Shown: positions 34,984-44,249 of the stretch, piece by piece
Layout: every line of letters begins with the position of its first letter
How positions within the stretch are numbered: the stretch's first letter is position 1
Source of the DNA: CAZKRL01 sp964555295
Lineage (GTDB): Bacteria; Bacteroidota; Bacteroidia; Flavobacteriales_D; Sanyastnellaceae
NCBI GenBank assembly: GCA_964555295.1
Contig: CAZKRL010000004.1
Span: 48,160-112,159 of the forward strand
Direction: 5' to 3'
DNA length: 64,000 nucleotides
The notes under the pieces: model-generated
The model's database searches: none
Told to the model about the DNA's origin: nothing
The model's input: only the letters and a program-made list of their open reading frames with translations
Made by a program: the position numbers and the translations under genes

Positions 34984-35397
34984 ATGAAGATAAAAACCGA
35001 CAACATTTTTCAGGTCATCGAAATAGAATCGAGCCCTGATACCATATATCAAGCGCTTACCAATCCGCAGCTTTTAACTGAACTCACTGGAATGTCTGCG
35101 GAAATGAGCTCTCACGAAGGGGGCACTTTTCACGCATGGAACAACCGGTCACACGGCTATATTATGCGCCTCATTCCTGGCAAGAGAATCGTTCAGGCGT
35201 GGAGACATGATGCCTTTGAGGACGGAATGTACAGCACGGTTATTATCGATATTGAGGCCACTGAATCAGGCTCTCGTGTAAGTTTCAATCATATCGGTGT
35301 ACCCGAAACCGAGTCGGGCTGGCTTACAGAAACATGGAAGAAGGACTTCTGGAATCCGCTCAGTGAACACCTAGAACAAAAGGTTGCGCAATCCTAA
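34984..35397 (+). CDS. SRPBCC/AHSA1-like domain protein
   Basis: The ATG at 34984 gives MKIKTDNIFQVIEIESSPDT and a 137-residue protein; the frame is open 11 codons further up. The START/Bet v1-like pattern is visible: ESSPDTIYQALTNPQLLTEL, HEGGTFHAWNNRSHGYIMRL, KRIVQAWRH, and the terminal helix after GWLTETWKKDFWNPLSEHL. It matches the activator-of-Hsp90-ATPase homologue 1-like group, which binds small hydrophobic ligands or proteins. htpG lies about 2.7 kb away, but a link is not shown. TATTTTCG at 34957-34964 may be its promoter. Confidence 0.82.
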   Translation: MKIKTDNIFQVIEIESSPDTIYQALTNPQLLTELTGMSAEMSSHEGGTFHAWNNRSHGYIMRLIPGKRIVQAWRHDAFEDGMYSTVIIDIEATESGSRVSFNHIGVPETESGWLTETWKKDFWNPLSEHLEQKVAQS

Positions 35398-35511
35398 GAG
35401 TTTTCGGGGTAGGTAGATTTACTCTTCATCAAAGTAGTCGGTGGGCTGACAGAATTTCGAAGGCCACCGCTCAGATACGCTTTTGTTTTCACCCGGTGGA
35501 ACCATACGGTG

Positions 35512-35519
35512 TAAATTTG
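35512..35519 (+). promoter_or_regulatory. Candidate promoter: exact TAnnTTTG box (TAAATTTG)
   Basis: Exact -7 consensus 29 bases before the ATG at 35549. A TTTTG at 35481-35485 is 26 bases upstream, a little far for the -33 box. Confidence 0.45.
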
Positions 35520-35548
35520 AGACTAACGTAATAGACACGTCCAAAGTC

Positions 35549-38053
35549 ATGATTCGATTCCGTTTGTTTACATTTTTACTGACTACCCTATGTCTCTACA
35601 GCATCGGCTTAAAGCACGATAAGATCGATAGGAGTGAGGATAAGTTATTCCCTTACCTCATGGATGATATTAAGCGGTCCTGGCCCGATGCAACGTTTGA
35701 CGTTGATGCTTACCATCAAAACATTCGGGAAGCTCTCAGATCTGCTCGTAATTGGAATCGTGACCAGCTGTGGCAGCTTGAAGGTCCTACCAATATCGGC
35801 GGTAGGATCAACTGCACGGCGGTAGACCCCTACAATAGCAATGTGGTTTATGCGGGTGCTTGTGGCGGTGGGGTCTGGAAAACAACGGATGGCGGAAATA
35901 ATTGGTTGCCGATGTTTGATGATAATCCTCATCTCGCTGTTGGAGCTATCACCATTGATGCTCAAAATACTCAAACGGTGTATGTTGGCACAGGCGATCT
36001 CAATGTGCCGAGTGGCTTGGAATTGGGCGATGGTCTATACAAGAGCAGTGATGGCGGGCAATCTTGGACACATCTTGGACTTTCTGAAACCCGCGTGATC
36101 TCCAAGATTATTGTACATCCTCAAAATTCAGATATCCTATGGGTTTCGGCCATGGGAAACATTTTCACGCAAGACAATCAACGCGGAATTTTTAAGTCCA
36201 CAGATGGCGGTCAGTCATGGCAACAAGTGCTGCTCGTAGACATCAACGCGGGGGTTGCCGAGATGCTTATTCATCCCATCAATCCCAACATTTTGTATGC
36301 AACCTCTTTCAACAGATTTCGCAATGAAGATTATAGTGTGGTCTATGGAGATGATGCCCACGTTTGGCGGTCTGTTGATGGTGGTGAGAGTTGGCAAATT
36401 CTTACTGAGGGCCTGCCGCAAGGGAATTTGTCGCGCATGGGTATTGCTATCAGTGAGAGCAATCCGGATGTGTTGTACGTTTCTGTGGCAGATTCCGCAG
36501 TATCTCTTTCAGCTATCTATAAGACATCCGATGGCGGTGATTTTTGGGAGCCAGTGAACTATGATAATTTGTTGAGTAATTATGGCGACCCTCTCGGCGG
36601 ATTTGGCTGGTATTTTGGTAAGATCTATGTCAATCCGTCGAATGATCAAGTGGTGTATCTCTTAGGTGTTGATCAATATTATAGTCTCGACGGCGGAGAG
36701 TCATGGAACCGTTTAACCCCAGAGTGGTGGAATTACACTGTGCATGCAGATGGTCATCACATCTCGTTTGTCACCGGCAGTGAATTCATACTTTGCACAG
36801 ACGGCGGGATGTACCGCACCTTCAATGGCGGTTTGAATTGGGAAGTATTTGGTGAGCTCCCCATCACACAGTTTTATCATGTGACCGCGCACCCTACAGA
36901 TATTGAATGGGTCTATGGCGGCGCGCAAGACAATGGAACTACCGGCGGTAATTATTCTGTTCTGAATCAGTGGCCGAGAATTTATGGAGGCGATGGATTT
37001 AAAACCATCTTCCATCCCGAGATGCCCGAGCTTATGTATGTTTCAACCCAATACGGAGGTTTCACTTATTCGGAAGACGGCGGTGTATCCTTCATTGGAT
37101 TGAACATGCCCGAGGAGGTGGGTGAATATCGTTTTGCCTGGGACGCTCCATGGCTTTTGAATCCTTTAAATCCACAGCAATTAATCTTGGGTGGTACGCA
37201 AGTTTATCGCATAGATGACGCTCCATACGGCATGCCCGTGGTAATGAGTCCGCTCTTGGTAGACTCTGCTTCCAATGAAGAGCATGAAGCCCAATACGTG
37301 CATAGTATTACGAGCATGGATGTCAGCGAAAATGACGACAATATCATTTACGCTGCCACGGGTGATGCGCATGTATGGAGAACTTTGGATGGCGGCTCGT
37401 CATGGACGTCGATTGAAATGGGTTTGCCGGAGCGATGGATCTCTTCTGTGCGCGCCTCCAAGCAAGTGGCTAATCGAGTGTATGTTGCCCTACAAGGGTA
37501 TCGCATGAACGATACACAGCCGCATATTTTTATGTCAGAAAACAACGGCACGAATTGGGCAGATATCAGCGAGGGTCTTCCGCAAGTGGGTATCAATCAC
37601 ATTGAAATTATTCCTTACCTGAACGATGAAATTATTTTCATCGCAACCGACGCCGGCGTCTACTATAAACACCCTCAAGCTCCATGGACGATTCTTGGCA
37701 ATAACTTGCCACCTTTGCGCATTGAAGAGGTGGTGTTGAGCGGCAGCCGATTATACGCCGCCACCTTTGCAAGAAGCATTTGGAGTATGGATGTTTCCGA
37801 TATCATTTACTCACCCGTATCGCTCATTGAAAATGCAGGATCTGCGTTTCCGCTTCTTATGGTCAACGATGAGTTGCGCACGAATACTCCTGTGAGCATT
37901 GAGCTGTTTGATCTCAAGGGTTCTTTGATTTGGTCTAGTGCGTCATTGCAAACTTGCCATCAGCTACCAAATGTGCGACAAGGTGTTTACATCGCTGTGC
38001 TTACCAATTCAGCTTCCCGGAGATTGCTTCAAAAGGTTGTTATTCATGAATGA
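35549..38053 (+). CDS. Secreted BNR/sortilin-like beta-propeller protein with T9SS type A-like C-terminus
   Basis: An 834-residue protein. The ATG at 35549 gives a hydrophobic leader (FRLFTFLLTTLCLYSIG); an upstream start is less likely because a promoter-like box lies between. About ten Asp-box (BNR) motifs are spread through the body: KTTDGGNNWLP, KSSDGGQSWTHLG, KSTDGGQSWQQV, RSVDGGESWQIL, KTSDGGDFWEPV, YSLDGGESWNRL, RTFNGGLNWEVF, YSEDGGVSF, RTLDGGSSWTSI and MSENNGTNWADI. These form beta-propellers as in VPS10/sortilin and xyloglucanases. The last ~80 residues (IELFDLKGSLIWSS, VRQGVYIAVL, LLQKVVIHE) look like a diverged type A sorting domain. Substrate unknown. Confidence 0.85.
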   Translation: MIRFRLFTFLLTTLCLYSIGLKHDKIDRSEDKLFPYLMDDIKRSWPDATFDVDAYHQNIREALRSARNWNRDQLWQLEGPTNIGGRINCTAVDPYNSNVVYAGACGGGVWKTTDGGNNWLPMFDDNPHLAVGAITIDAQNTQTVYVGTGDLNVPSGLELGDGLYKSSDGGQSWTHLGLSETRVISKIIVHPQNSDILWVSAMGNIFTQDNQRGIFKSTDGGQSWQQVLLVDINAGVAEMLIHPINPNILYATSFNRFRNEDYSVVYGDDAHVWRSVDGGESWQILTEGLPQGNLSRMGIAISESNPDVLYVSVADSAVSLSAIYKTSDGGDFWEPVNYDNLLSNYGDPLGGFGWYFGKIYVNPSNDQVVYLLGVDQYYSLDGGESWNRLTPEWWNYTVHADGHHISFVTGSEFILCTDGGMYRTFNGGLNWEVFGELPITQFYHVTAHPTDIEWVYGGAQDNGTTGGNYSVLNQWPRIYGGDGFKTIFHPEMPELMYVSTQYGGFTYSEDGGVSFIGLNMPEEVGEYRFAWDAPWLLNPLNPQQLILGGTQVYRIDDAPYGMPVVMSPLLVDSASNEEHEAQYVHSITSMDVSENDDNIIYAATGDAHVWRTLDGGSSWTSIEMGLPERWISSVRASKQVANRVYVALQGYRMNDTQPHIFMSENNGTNWADISEGLPQVGINHIEIIPYLNDEIIFIATDAGVYYKHPQAPWTILGNNLPPLRIEEVVLSGSRLYAATFARSIWSMDVSDIIYSPVSLIENAGSAFPLLMVNDELRTNTPVSIELFDLKGSLIWSSASLQTCHQLPNVRQGVYIAVLTNSASRRLLQKVVIHE

Positions 38054-38151
38054 GTCTTTTGAAGATGACCATTCATTGTAACAATAATTATTGATGAGGT
38101 ACTCGCTACCAAAATCGTATCGAATATTCCTCGCAAATAGTCCAAACAGGA

Positions 38152-40047
38152 TTAAACGTCGGACAGCATTACAAAACTGCGCTTGACGAATTGGTCGAGT
38201 GATTCACCCTTTAATAAACCTTTTGACAACAAGGCCAAATCAATGGCTTGCTTCATCTTAGCTTCTGGGAGAATAATTCCGCCATCATCGCTTTTCAACG
38301 TTTGACTAAACAATTGATGGTTTGAATTCGCAACGAGGTTGTAACTATCCGGAAGAGTTCCATAAAACCCACCGCCTCCCATCGCGCTTTGTTCTTTCAT
38401 TCTGCGCATAAACTCGTTTTGTGTGATTACAAATGGCGCATCACTAGGTGAGAGGCTGGCAAATTCGAGATGGTATGTTTTGGTGTCAATGAATTTTTCG
38501 ATAGCTGCCTTGATATCCTTCTGCTGCTCTTCAGATAATGCAGAGGGTAATAAGTCATCTTTTTCGATTAGTTTCTCAATGATGTCAGAGTCGACACGTT
38601 TGAATTTCAACTTCTCATTCTTTTGTTCTATATGAGAAATGAAGTGTGGTGCCAATGGCCCCTCCATCACAATGACTTCATAACCGCGCTCCTTAGCTGA
38701 TGAAATTGAACTAAAATGTTCTTCAGCAGAATCTGCATAGAGTATAACGCACTCACCGTTTTTGTCAATTTGTAAATCTTTGATTTTATCTCTTAACTCT
38801 TCCAGGGTGTATAGTTTGTCATCGGAATTTTTGTAGAGTGTGAAGCTCGATGCCTTTTCTGCGAATTTTTCATCGGTCAATACGCCGTATTGAATGAACA
38901 CTCCGATATCTTTCCATTTCTGCTCAAAATCGTTTCTGTCTTGATTGAACATCGACATCATTTTATCGGCCACCTTTTTGGTAATGTGCGCAGATATCTT
39001 TTTCACATTCGCATCTTCCTGCAAATAACTTCTGGAGACATTGAGAGGGATGTCTGGGGAGTCAATAACGCCATGGAGTAGGGTTAGAAAGTCAGGTAGG
39101 ATATTCTTAACCTCATCTGTAATGAAAACCTGGTTACAATACAATTGAACCTTGTTCTTTTGAACCTCAAAGTTATTCTTCATCTTAGGGAAGAATAAAA
39201 TCCCTGTGAGGTTGAATGGAAAATCTACATTAATGTGAATATGGAATACAGGTTCGTCAAAAGTGAATGGATATAGTTCCCTGTAAAAATTTGTGTAGTC
39301 TTCATCTTTGAGATCAGTTGGCTTTTTAATCCAAAGGGGTTGAGTATTGTTGATTATGTTAGCAACTTTAATTTCCTCTTTCTTCTTTTTACCATCGCTG
39401 TCAACTTCTTCTGTTTCTTTCCATTCCGACTTCTCGCCGAAGACAATCTCAATCGGCATAAACTTGCAATACTTGGAGAGCAATCCCTGAATTCGATTCT
39501 CTTCTGCGAATTCGGTGGAGTCATCAGAAAGATGCAGAATGATATCCGTTCCTGGGGTAGTTCTGCTACCAGTAGACATCTCAAAATTGGGTGATCCATC
39601 GCATGTCCACTTTACAGGCTCTGAGCCCGAGCGCTGCGATAAGGTTTGAATTTCTACGAGCTTACTCACCATGAATGATGAATAAAAACCCAATCCGAAA
39701 TGACCGATGATTTGAGCATCCTTGTACTTACTTACAAAGTCCTCTGCGCCACTAAATGCAATTTGGTTGATATACTGCTCAACCTCCGCAGTTGTCATTC
39801 CAATACCATTGTCACGAATTGTCAGTGTATTGGAACTTTTGTCAGCAATGATCTCTACTCGGAGTCCACTACCCTCGTGGGTTATTTCACCAGCTATGGC
39901 AAGTGTTTTTACTTTTTGGCAGGCGTCAACGGCATTGCTAATTAACTCACGAAGAAAAATTTCATGATCGCTGTACAAGAACTTCTTGATGATAGGGAAA
40001 ATGTTTTCGGTATTGACCTTTAAACTTCCTTTCTGATTTTGTGACAT
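38152..40047 (-). CDS. htpG: Molecular chaperone HtpG (Hsp90)
   Basis: The ATG at 40047 (MSQNQKGSLKVNTENIFPI) gives 631 residues, normal for HtpG; the 25 codons before it are not conserved. GHKL ATPase motifs: EIFLRELISNAVDAC, IRDNGIGMT and IGHFGLGFYSSFMVS, then the middle domain (PLWIKKP, GILFFPKM, FITDEVKNILP, NVSRSYLQED). The charged stretch EVDSDGKKKKEEIK near residue 220 links the domains. An ATP-driven chaperone of the cytosol. No partner genes adjoin. It converges with the BNR-repeat gene. Confidence 0.96.
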   Translation of the reverse strand: MSQNQKGSLKVNTENIFPIIKKFLYSDHEIFLRELISNAVDACQKVKTLAIAGEITHEGSGLRVEIIADKSSNTLTIRDNGIGMTTAEVEQYINQIAFSGAEDFVSKYKDAQIIGHFGLGFYSSFMVSKLVEIQTLSQRSGSEPVKWTCDGSPNFEMSTGSRTTPGTDIILHLSDDSTEFAEENRIQGLLSKYCKFMPIEIVFGEKSEWKETEEVDSDGKKKKEEIKVANIINNTQPLWIKKPTDLKDEDYTNFYRELYPFTFDEPVFHIHINVDFPFNLTGILFFPKMKNNFEVQKNKVQLYCNQVFITDEVKNILPDFLTLLHGVIDSPDIPLNVSRSYLQEDANVKKISAHITKKVADKMMSMFNQDRNDFEQKWKDIGVFIQYGVLTDEKFAEKASSFTLYKNSDDKLYTLEELRDKIKDLQIDKNGECVILYADSAEEHFSSISSAKERGYEVIVMEGPLAPHFISHIEQKNEKLKFKRVDSDIIEKLIEKDDLLPSALSEEQQKDIKAAIEKFIDTKTYHLEFASLSPSDAPFVITQNEFMRRMKEQSAMGGGGFYGTLPDSYNLVANSNHQLFSQTLKSDDGGIILPEAKMKQAIDLALLSKGLLKGESLDQFVKRSFVMLSDV

Positions 40048-40148
40048 AATATTAAAGTTTGTAATAGATGGACCAATGCCATGCCAACCAGACCGATACG
40101 GAAAACTTGTCAGTGAGATCACACCTCAAATACATGGCGATAGAGCGA

Positions 40149-41210
40149 TTAAGACGGCAGTGATTTAATTTCATACGCTCCGCTCACAACAACACTCTTT
40201 GTTATTACGAAGATGAGCAGGGCAGCAAAAAGAAGATGAAGTGGTTGCGCAATGGGTGGCATGTTATACTCGGCCATTATGATTCCTATAGACATCGAGG
40301 TAATGACCAGGAGCAATACCCACTGACTTCCAAGCCACATACCCATTTTAACTTTCGTGCGATAGCATAGCAGGATGCTCGTTATCAAAAGCAACCAAGA
40401 TGAGGTGCGATGAATCAAAAATATATTCGGCATGTATTTGATCCAATCACTACGATCTACATGGGTTGTGGCAATAACGTCGGTGCATTCCCTTACTTGA
40501 GTTCCGAGAAATATTTGAATGAGTGTTAGTATTCCCATGATGATGGTTATTGCTTTCAGATTTCTCGGTATAGCTGATTTGAATTTATTTGACGATACCA
40601 GCTTATATCTATAAATGGTGATCAAAACAATAAGGGCGATGCTCCCTGCCATGTGAAGGGTTACACTTCCTTTTTCCAAGACTCCATCAACCACTAATTT
40701 GCCGAGCCATGCCTCATATAGTACCGTGAGGTTTATGAATAAAGCAACCCACAATGCAGCCTTTCTTCCCGTTCGTCGATATACAGAGTAGGAGATGGGA
40801 ATTAGTAGTAAAATCGGGATGCCATATAGAACAGTCGCTAGTCGATTGATGTATTCAATCCATGTATGGAGAGGATTGAAAATTGCATAGTTGTGGTGAG
40901 GGTATTTCTCCCATTGCGTGTGATTCCAGGGTCCGGATGGAACTCCTTTGCTGGCAACCCAAAGTGTATCGTTCCTAATGACCATCATGCCGGGGGAGTA
41001 TGATTGTTGGTGATGAAATGTCACGTCTTCAATTGACGTTGGGGGAATCATCAATCCGAAGCATTTGGGCCAATCAGGGCAGCCCATTCCGCTGCCTGTC
41101 ATTCGCACAATACTACCTGCGAGAATTACGATGAATGTGAGCGTTAAAGAAATACTACTGATGCGTTGCGCCCATATCATTCGCTCGTTGGGCAGGCGGT
41201 TGTATGTCAT
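40149..41210 (-). CDS. ctaA: Heme A synthase-like protein (COX15/CtaA family)
   Basis: About 353 residues and eight membrane helices. The first helix ends in IVRMTGSGMGCPDWPKCFG, the family's signature loop. CtaA oxidises heme O to heme A for aa3-type oxidases. His residues in helices are visible in LHTWIEYINR, VTLHMAGSIALIVL, IFLIHRTSSWLLL and PLHLLFAALLIF; the usual ExxHR motif reads EYINR here. An insertion of about 70 residues with HHQQSYSPGM lies in the first outside loop. The start is ATG 41210; a TTG at 41219 would overlap the stop of the HMA lipoprotein gene. Confidence 0.87.
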   Translation of the reverse strand: MTYNRLPNERMIWAQRISSISLTLTFIVILAGSIVRMTGSGMGCPDWPKCFGLMIPPTSIEDVTFHHQQSYSPGMMVIRNDTLWVASKGVPSGPWNHTQWEKYPHHNYAIFNPLHTWIEYINRLATVLYGIPILLLIPISYSVYRRTGRKAALWVALFINLTVLYEAWLGKLVVDGVLEKGSVTLHMAGSIALIVLITIYRYKLVSSNKFKSAIPRNLKAITIIMGILTLIQIFLGTQVRECTDVIATTHVDRSDWIKYMPNIFLIHRTSSWLLLITSILLCYRTKVKMGMWLGSQWVLLLVITSMSIGIIMAEYNMPPIAQPLHLLFAALLIFVITKSVVVSGAYEIKSLPS

Positions 41211-41215
41211 AGAAT

Positions 41216-41629
41216 TCAAACCGGTAATGCCCTGCTGTGATGCGATGACTGGAGACCTTTGTAATGAATTATCTCAGCCGATGTTACTCTGTACTTTCCG
41301 TCGGCGATGGATTGTACGCATTCAAAGAGTTTTTTTTCTTCGATTGCGGTTGTGTCATATTCAACCCTAATTATGTTGACCGGGCGATTTTCTTCGAATT
41401 CCAGATCGGTGGTTTTTACACCATTCAAAGCCCTGAGCTCACTTTGGATTTTGCCACCACATCCGGTTGCACACATCATTCCCTCGATGGAAATTACTGC
41501 AACTGTTTTGTATACTTCTGAACTGAGTTCGCGATGCACTACGGGAATTTCTGCCGGTAAGATTTGCTGTTTGTTGTTTCCACCGCACGACATTACAACG
41601 GCTACCAAAAAGTAAAGGGCTCTTTTCAT
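41216..41629 (-). CDS. Lipoprotein with heavy-metal-associated (HMA) domain
   Basis: The ATG at 41629 gives a 137-residue precursor with a lipobox (LVAVVMSC, Cys16). The rest is an HMA ferredoxin-like domain with the metal loop GMMCATGCGGKIQSEL, where CxxGC would bind Cu(I) or a similar soft metal, followed by ELRALNGV and a C-terminal strand. It ends 5 bases before the ctaA ATG, so the two are likely co-transcribed, which fits a role in copper supply to cytochrome oxidase (inference). An exact TAnnTTTG promoter box is upstream. Confidence 0.82.
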   Translation of the reverse strand: MKRALYFLVAVVMSCGGNNKQQILPAEIPVVHRELSSEVYKTVAVISIEGMMCATGCGGKIQSELRALNGVKTTDLEFEENRPVNIIRVEYDTTAIEEKKLFECVQSIADGKYRVTSAEIIHYKGLQSSHHSRALPV

Positions 41630-41643
41630 CAATAAAATTTTGG

Positions 41644-41672
41644 CAAATGTAGGAGGGCCAATGCTGATACAA
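41644..41672 (-). promoter_or_regulatory. Candidate promoter of the HMA lipoprotein-ctaA unit (TTG, 18 bases, TACATTTG)
   Basis: On the minus strand TTG at 41670-41672 and TACATTTG at 41644-41651 are separated by 18 bases, a good match to the Bacteroidota consensus. It overlaps the start of the divergent EamA gene. Confidence 0.5.
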
Positions 41673-42569
41673 GTTGACCTTTGGCAAGTGAATTTAAAGA
41701 ACCCAATTTTCTCTCTTCTATTATTGGCCGGTATTTGGGGAAGCTCGTTTATTCTTATGAAGAGAGGCCTATTTGCTACTGACGGAAGTGGTATTCTTCT
41801 TCCGTTAGATATTGCCGCGATAAGAATTACCACAGCGTCATTGTTGCTGCTTCCCTTGGCAATAAAGGCATTGCCTTTTTTAAAAGGGAAAGATTATTTT
41901 TTTATTTCCGTTGTTGGCTTTGCGGGAAGCGCAATTCCGGCGCTTTGTTTTGCAACTGCTCAGCAAAAGATTGATAGTGGCGTGGCCGGGATGCTGAATT
42001 CATTAACGCCGTTTTTCACTTTTGCTATTGGTGTATTGATTTTCAGACAGAGTATTAGACGGGCTCAATTGGCAGGCATTTCGATTGCTATGGCGGGCAC
42101 GTTTATTTTGCTGAGTGGTGGCTCAAAAATGGACTACTCCCAGTGGGCATTCGGTGGTCTGCTCATAGTCGCAACGTTTTTGTATGGTTTAAGCGTCAAT
42201 ACGATTTCGCATAAGCTCAAACATGTTCCTCCATTGAGTATTACATCTGTTTCTTTATTACTCGCAGCAATACCATATTCAGTATACCTGCTTTGTTGTG
42301 ATTTTACCGTTCGTGTTATCAATCACCCGGAAGGTTTCGATGCTTTAGGTTGCATACTCATATTAGGCGGAGTAGGAACGGGGCTGGCGAACTTTATTTA
42401 TTTTCGACTTACACAGACTGCTGGTCCGCTTTACGCATCCTCAGTTACTTACCTCGTTCCCATTGTCGCCTTCATTTGGGCCTTTGCTGATGGTGAGTCA
42501 ATGTCTGTCTTACAATTCATTGCGGCGTGTTTAATAGTATGTGGTGTTTGGCTTTTGAGGCGGAAATGA
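41661..42569 (+). CDS. EamA (DMT superfamily) transporter
   Basis: The ATG at 41661 is chosen because an AGGAGG sequence lies 5-10 bases upstream at 41651-41656, a rare Shine-Dalgarno-like site in this window; TTG 41640 is an alternative. The protein has about 302 residues with ten membrane helices in two EamA repeats: LLLLAGIWGSSFILMKRGL opens the first and FGGLLIVATFLYGLS the second. The C-terminal AACLIVCGVWLLRRK is typical. Such proteins export metabolites or amino acids; the substrate is unknown. Divergent from the HMA lipoprotein. Confidence 0.85.
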   Translation: MLIQVDLWQVNLKNPIFSLLLLAGIWGSSFILMKRGLFATDGSGILLPLDIAAIRITTASLLLLPLAIKALPFLKGKDYFFISVVGFAGSAIPALCFATAQQKIDSGVAGMLNSLTPFFTFAIGVLIFRQSIRRAQLAGISIAMAGTFILLSGGSKMDYSQWAFGGLLIVATFLYGLSVNTISHKLKHVPPLSITSVSLLLAAIPYSVYLLCCDFTVRVINHPEGFDALGCILILGGVGTGLANFIYFRLTQTAGPLYASSVTYLVPIVAFIWAFADGESMSVLQFIAACLIVCGVWLLRRK

Positions 42570-42702
42570 ATGGTTGCGAAGGATAACTCTTAAAGCTTAA
42601 CTATTTCATAGCTTGTTGTAATGGATCTGCGCTTTAAATACTTGTTAGTAATTCTTATACGATCCGCTGCTTTGTAGTGCATGTCGTTTCTTTATTTGTT
42701 CA

Positions 42703-43944
42703 GTGCGCAGGTTTTACAACGAGTTAGGTCGGGCGCTCCTCATTCTTTGGGGAGTGGTAACGGCTGTATTTTTCCTTTTCAATTTATCTCCGGGTGATCC
42801 GGTTAGAAATTTGGTTGGGGAAAATGCAAGTCAGGAAACTACAGATAATATCAGGCGTAAATATGATTTGGATTTACCCATCATGCAGAGATATGTGTTT
42901 TATCTCAATGATCTTTCTATTATTTCTGTCTATTCAGCAAGTAAGGATATTCGACCTGCTTACAATGAAAATGAGCACGGGGGGTACTCATTTGATCTTG
43001 GTTCGCTGAAATGGGTAATAAAAAAACCTTATCTCAAACGTTCATTTTTGACCGATAAACCGGTAGCTGAGCTTTTATCAGAGGCCCTGCCCGGAACGCT
43101 GATACTTGCATTTTCTTCGATTTTGTTAGCCCTTTTTTTCGGTGTTTCAATGGGGGTTGTTGCTGCGTTGAATAAGGATAGCCTTACTGATAAGATGTTG
43201 CTCGTCATATCTTCCTTGGGTATGTCGGGTCCCTCTTTTTTCGTGGCTATGTTGGTTGCTTGGCTGGGGGCTGTTCATTGGAGAGATGAGATCACCATTG
43301 GGACTGAATGGCTTATTGGAGTTGTCTTGGTTATCACAGTAATGAAATTTCAGTTGATGCCATCGCGATTTTTGAAGTGGGTCATTCCGGGGATGTTCAT
43401 TCTTCTGCTATTGCTTTCATTTTTAGATTTAAACTTATTACCATCCATTTCTATCGGTGGAATGGGTTTAAATATGACAGGCAGTTTATATTCGGTTGAC
43501 GTATGGTCAGGTGAGTATTTGTGTTTGAGTAATTTAATCCTGCCCATCATCACACTGATGGTTCGTCCGCTTGCAGTAATTGTTCAGCTTACGAGGAGTT
43601 CATTGTTGGAGGTCATGCAGCAGGATTATATCCGCACAGCAAAGGCCAAAGGATTAAGTACATCTAAAATAATTTGGCGGCATGCATTACCCAATGCAAT
43701 GAACCCTGTCGTAACAGCCGTGAGCGGATGGCTTGCATCATTGCTTGCCGGGGCTGTTTTTGTTGAATTTGTTTTTGGATGGAAAGGACTTGGTCAACAA
43801 ATGTTTAACGCAATTGAAAATAGAGATCTGCCCGTTGTGATGGGAGGAGTTATTGTAATTGGATTTACGTTTGTGCTGATCAACTTTGTTTTAGAGAGGA
43901 TTTATCAGTTCATTGATCCAAGAATAAAGTCCGCTACTCCCTAA
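42703..43944 (+). CDS. OppB/DppB-type ABC transporter permease, lone, with long insertions
   Basis: A 413-residue inner-membrane protein starting at GTG (42703) with RALLILWGVVTAVFFLFNLS, the classical first helix, then SPGDPVRNLVGENAS. The EAA loop that contacts the ATPase is clear: RTAKAKGLSTSKIIWRHALPN. The family usually has 300-340 residues; here about 60 extra lie in the first periplasmic loop, and a hydrophobic stretch (WVIPGMFILLLLLSF) with loop is added before the EAA region. No OppC, OppA or ATPase gene is next to it. A + strand terminator follows 143 bases later. Confidence 0.85.
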   Translation: MRRFYNELGRALLILWGVVTAVFFLFNLSPGDPVRNLVGENASQETTDNIRRKYDLDLPIMQRYVFYLNDLSIISVYSASKDIRPAYNENEHGGYSFDLGSLKWVIKKPYLKRSFLTDKPVAELLSEALPGTLILAFSSILLALFFGVSMGVVAALNKDSLTDKMLLVISSLGMSGPSFFVAMLVAWLGAVHWRDEITIGTEWLIGVVLVITVMKFQLMPSRFLKWVIPGMFILLLLLSFLDLNLLPSISIGGMGLNMTGSLYSVDVWSGEYLCLSNLILPIITLMVRPLAVIVQLTRSSLLEVMQQDYIRTAKAKGLSTSKIIWRHALPNAMNPVVTAVSGWLASLLAGAVFVEFVFGWKGLGQQMFNAIENRDLPVVMGGVIVIGFTFVLINFVLERIYQFIDPRIKSATP

Positions 43945-44086
43945 GCTTAGTTTTCGCTTAAATCTCTTGTTAATATTGACTTTATATGTTAATGGGTTGA
44001 TTCCGTAGGCATGAAATTGTGCTGACTAGATCAAGCGCCTTGAACGAGAATTCCCTGAATGGATTTTTAGTTGTTTCATCGTAGAC

Positions 44087-44115
44087 CACACATTCAACAA
44101 TGTGTGATTTTTTTT
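44087..44115 (+). terminator. Intrinsic terminator downstream of the permease gene
   Basis: CACACATT (44087-44094) and AATGTGTG (44099-44106) form a perfect 8-bp stem with loop CAAC, followed by A and eight T. Confidence 0.75.
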
Positions 44116-44197
44116 GAGTTGTGTCTCAATTACAACACCATTGCATGAGTGGAAATTTTTCGTCTTTAGCGGAATAAAGTTGCATCAATTATCGGGT

Positions 44198-44229
44198 AAA
44201 AAAAAACAGGCCACATAACATGGCCTGTT
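44198..44229 (-). terminator. Strong intrinsic terminator of the giant repeat gene
   Basis: AACAGGCCA (44205-44213) and TGGCCTGTT (44221-44229) form a perfect 9-bp stem with a 7-base loop. On the minus strand it is followed by a run of about nine T (A at 44198-44206). It lies 21 bases past the stop codon. Confidence 0.85.
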
Positions 44230-44249
44230 TGAATATTAATCGTTCGAAA

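Larger units (their letters stand above)
43945..44249. other. Intergenic region between the permease and the giant repeat gene (305 bases)
   Basis: The two genes converge. It holds two back-to-back intrinsic terminators, at 44087-44115 (+) and 44198-44229 (-). The ~140 bases right after the permease show no gene or RNA that could be recognised. Confidence 0.6.

Noticed and set aside
38054..38151. Palindrome CAATAATTATTG between the BNR gene and htpG as a terminator
   Set aside because: The stem is AT-rich and self-complementary without a loop or T-run; too weak to call.
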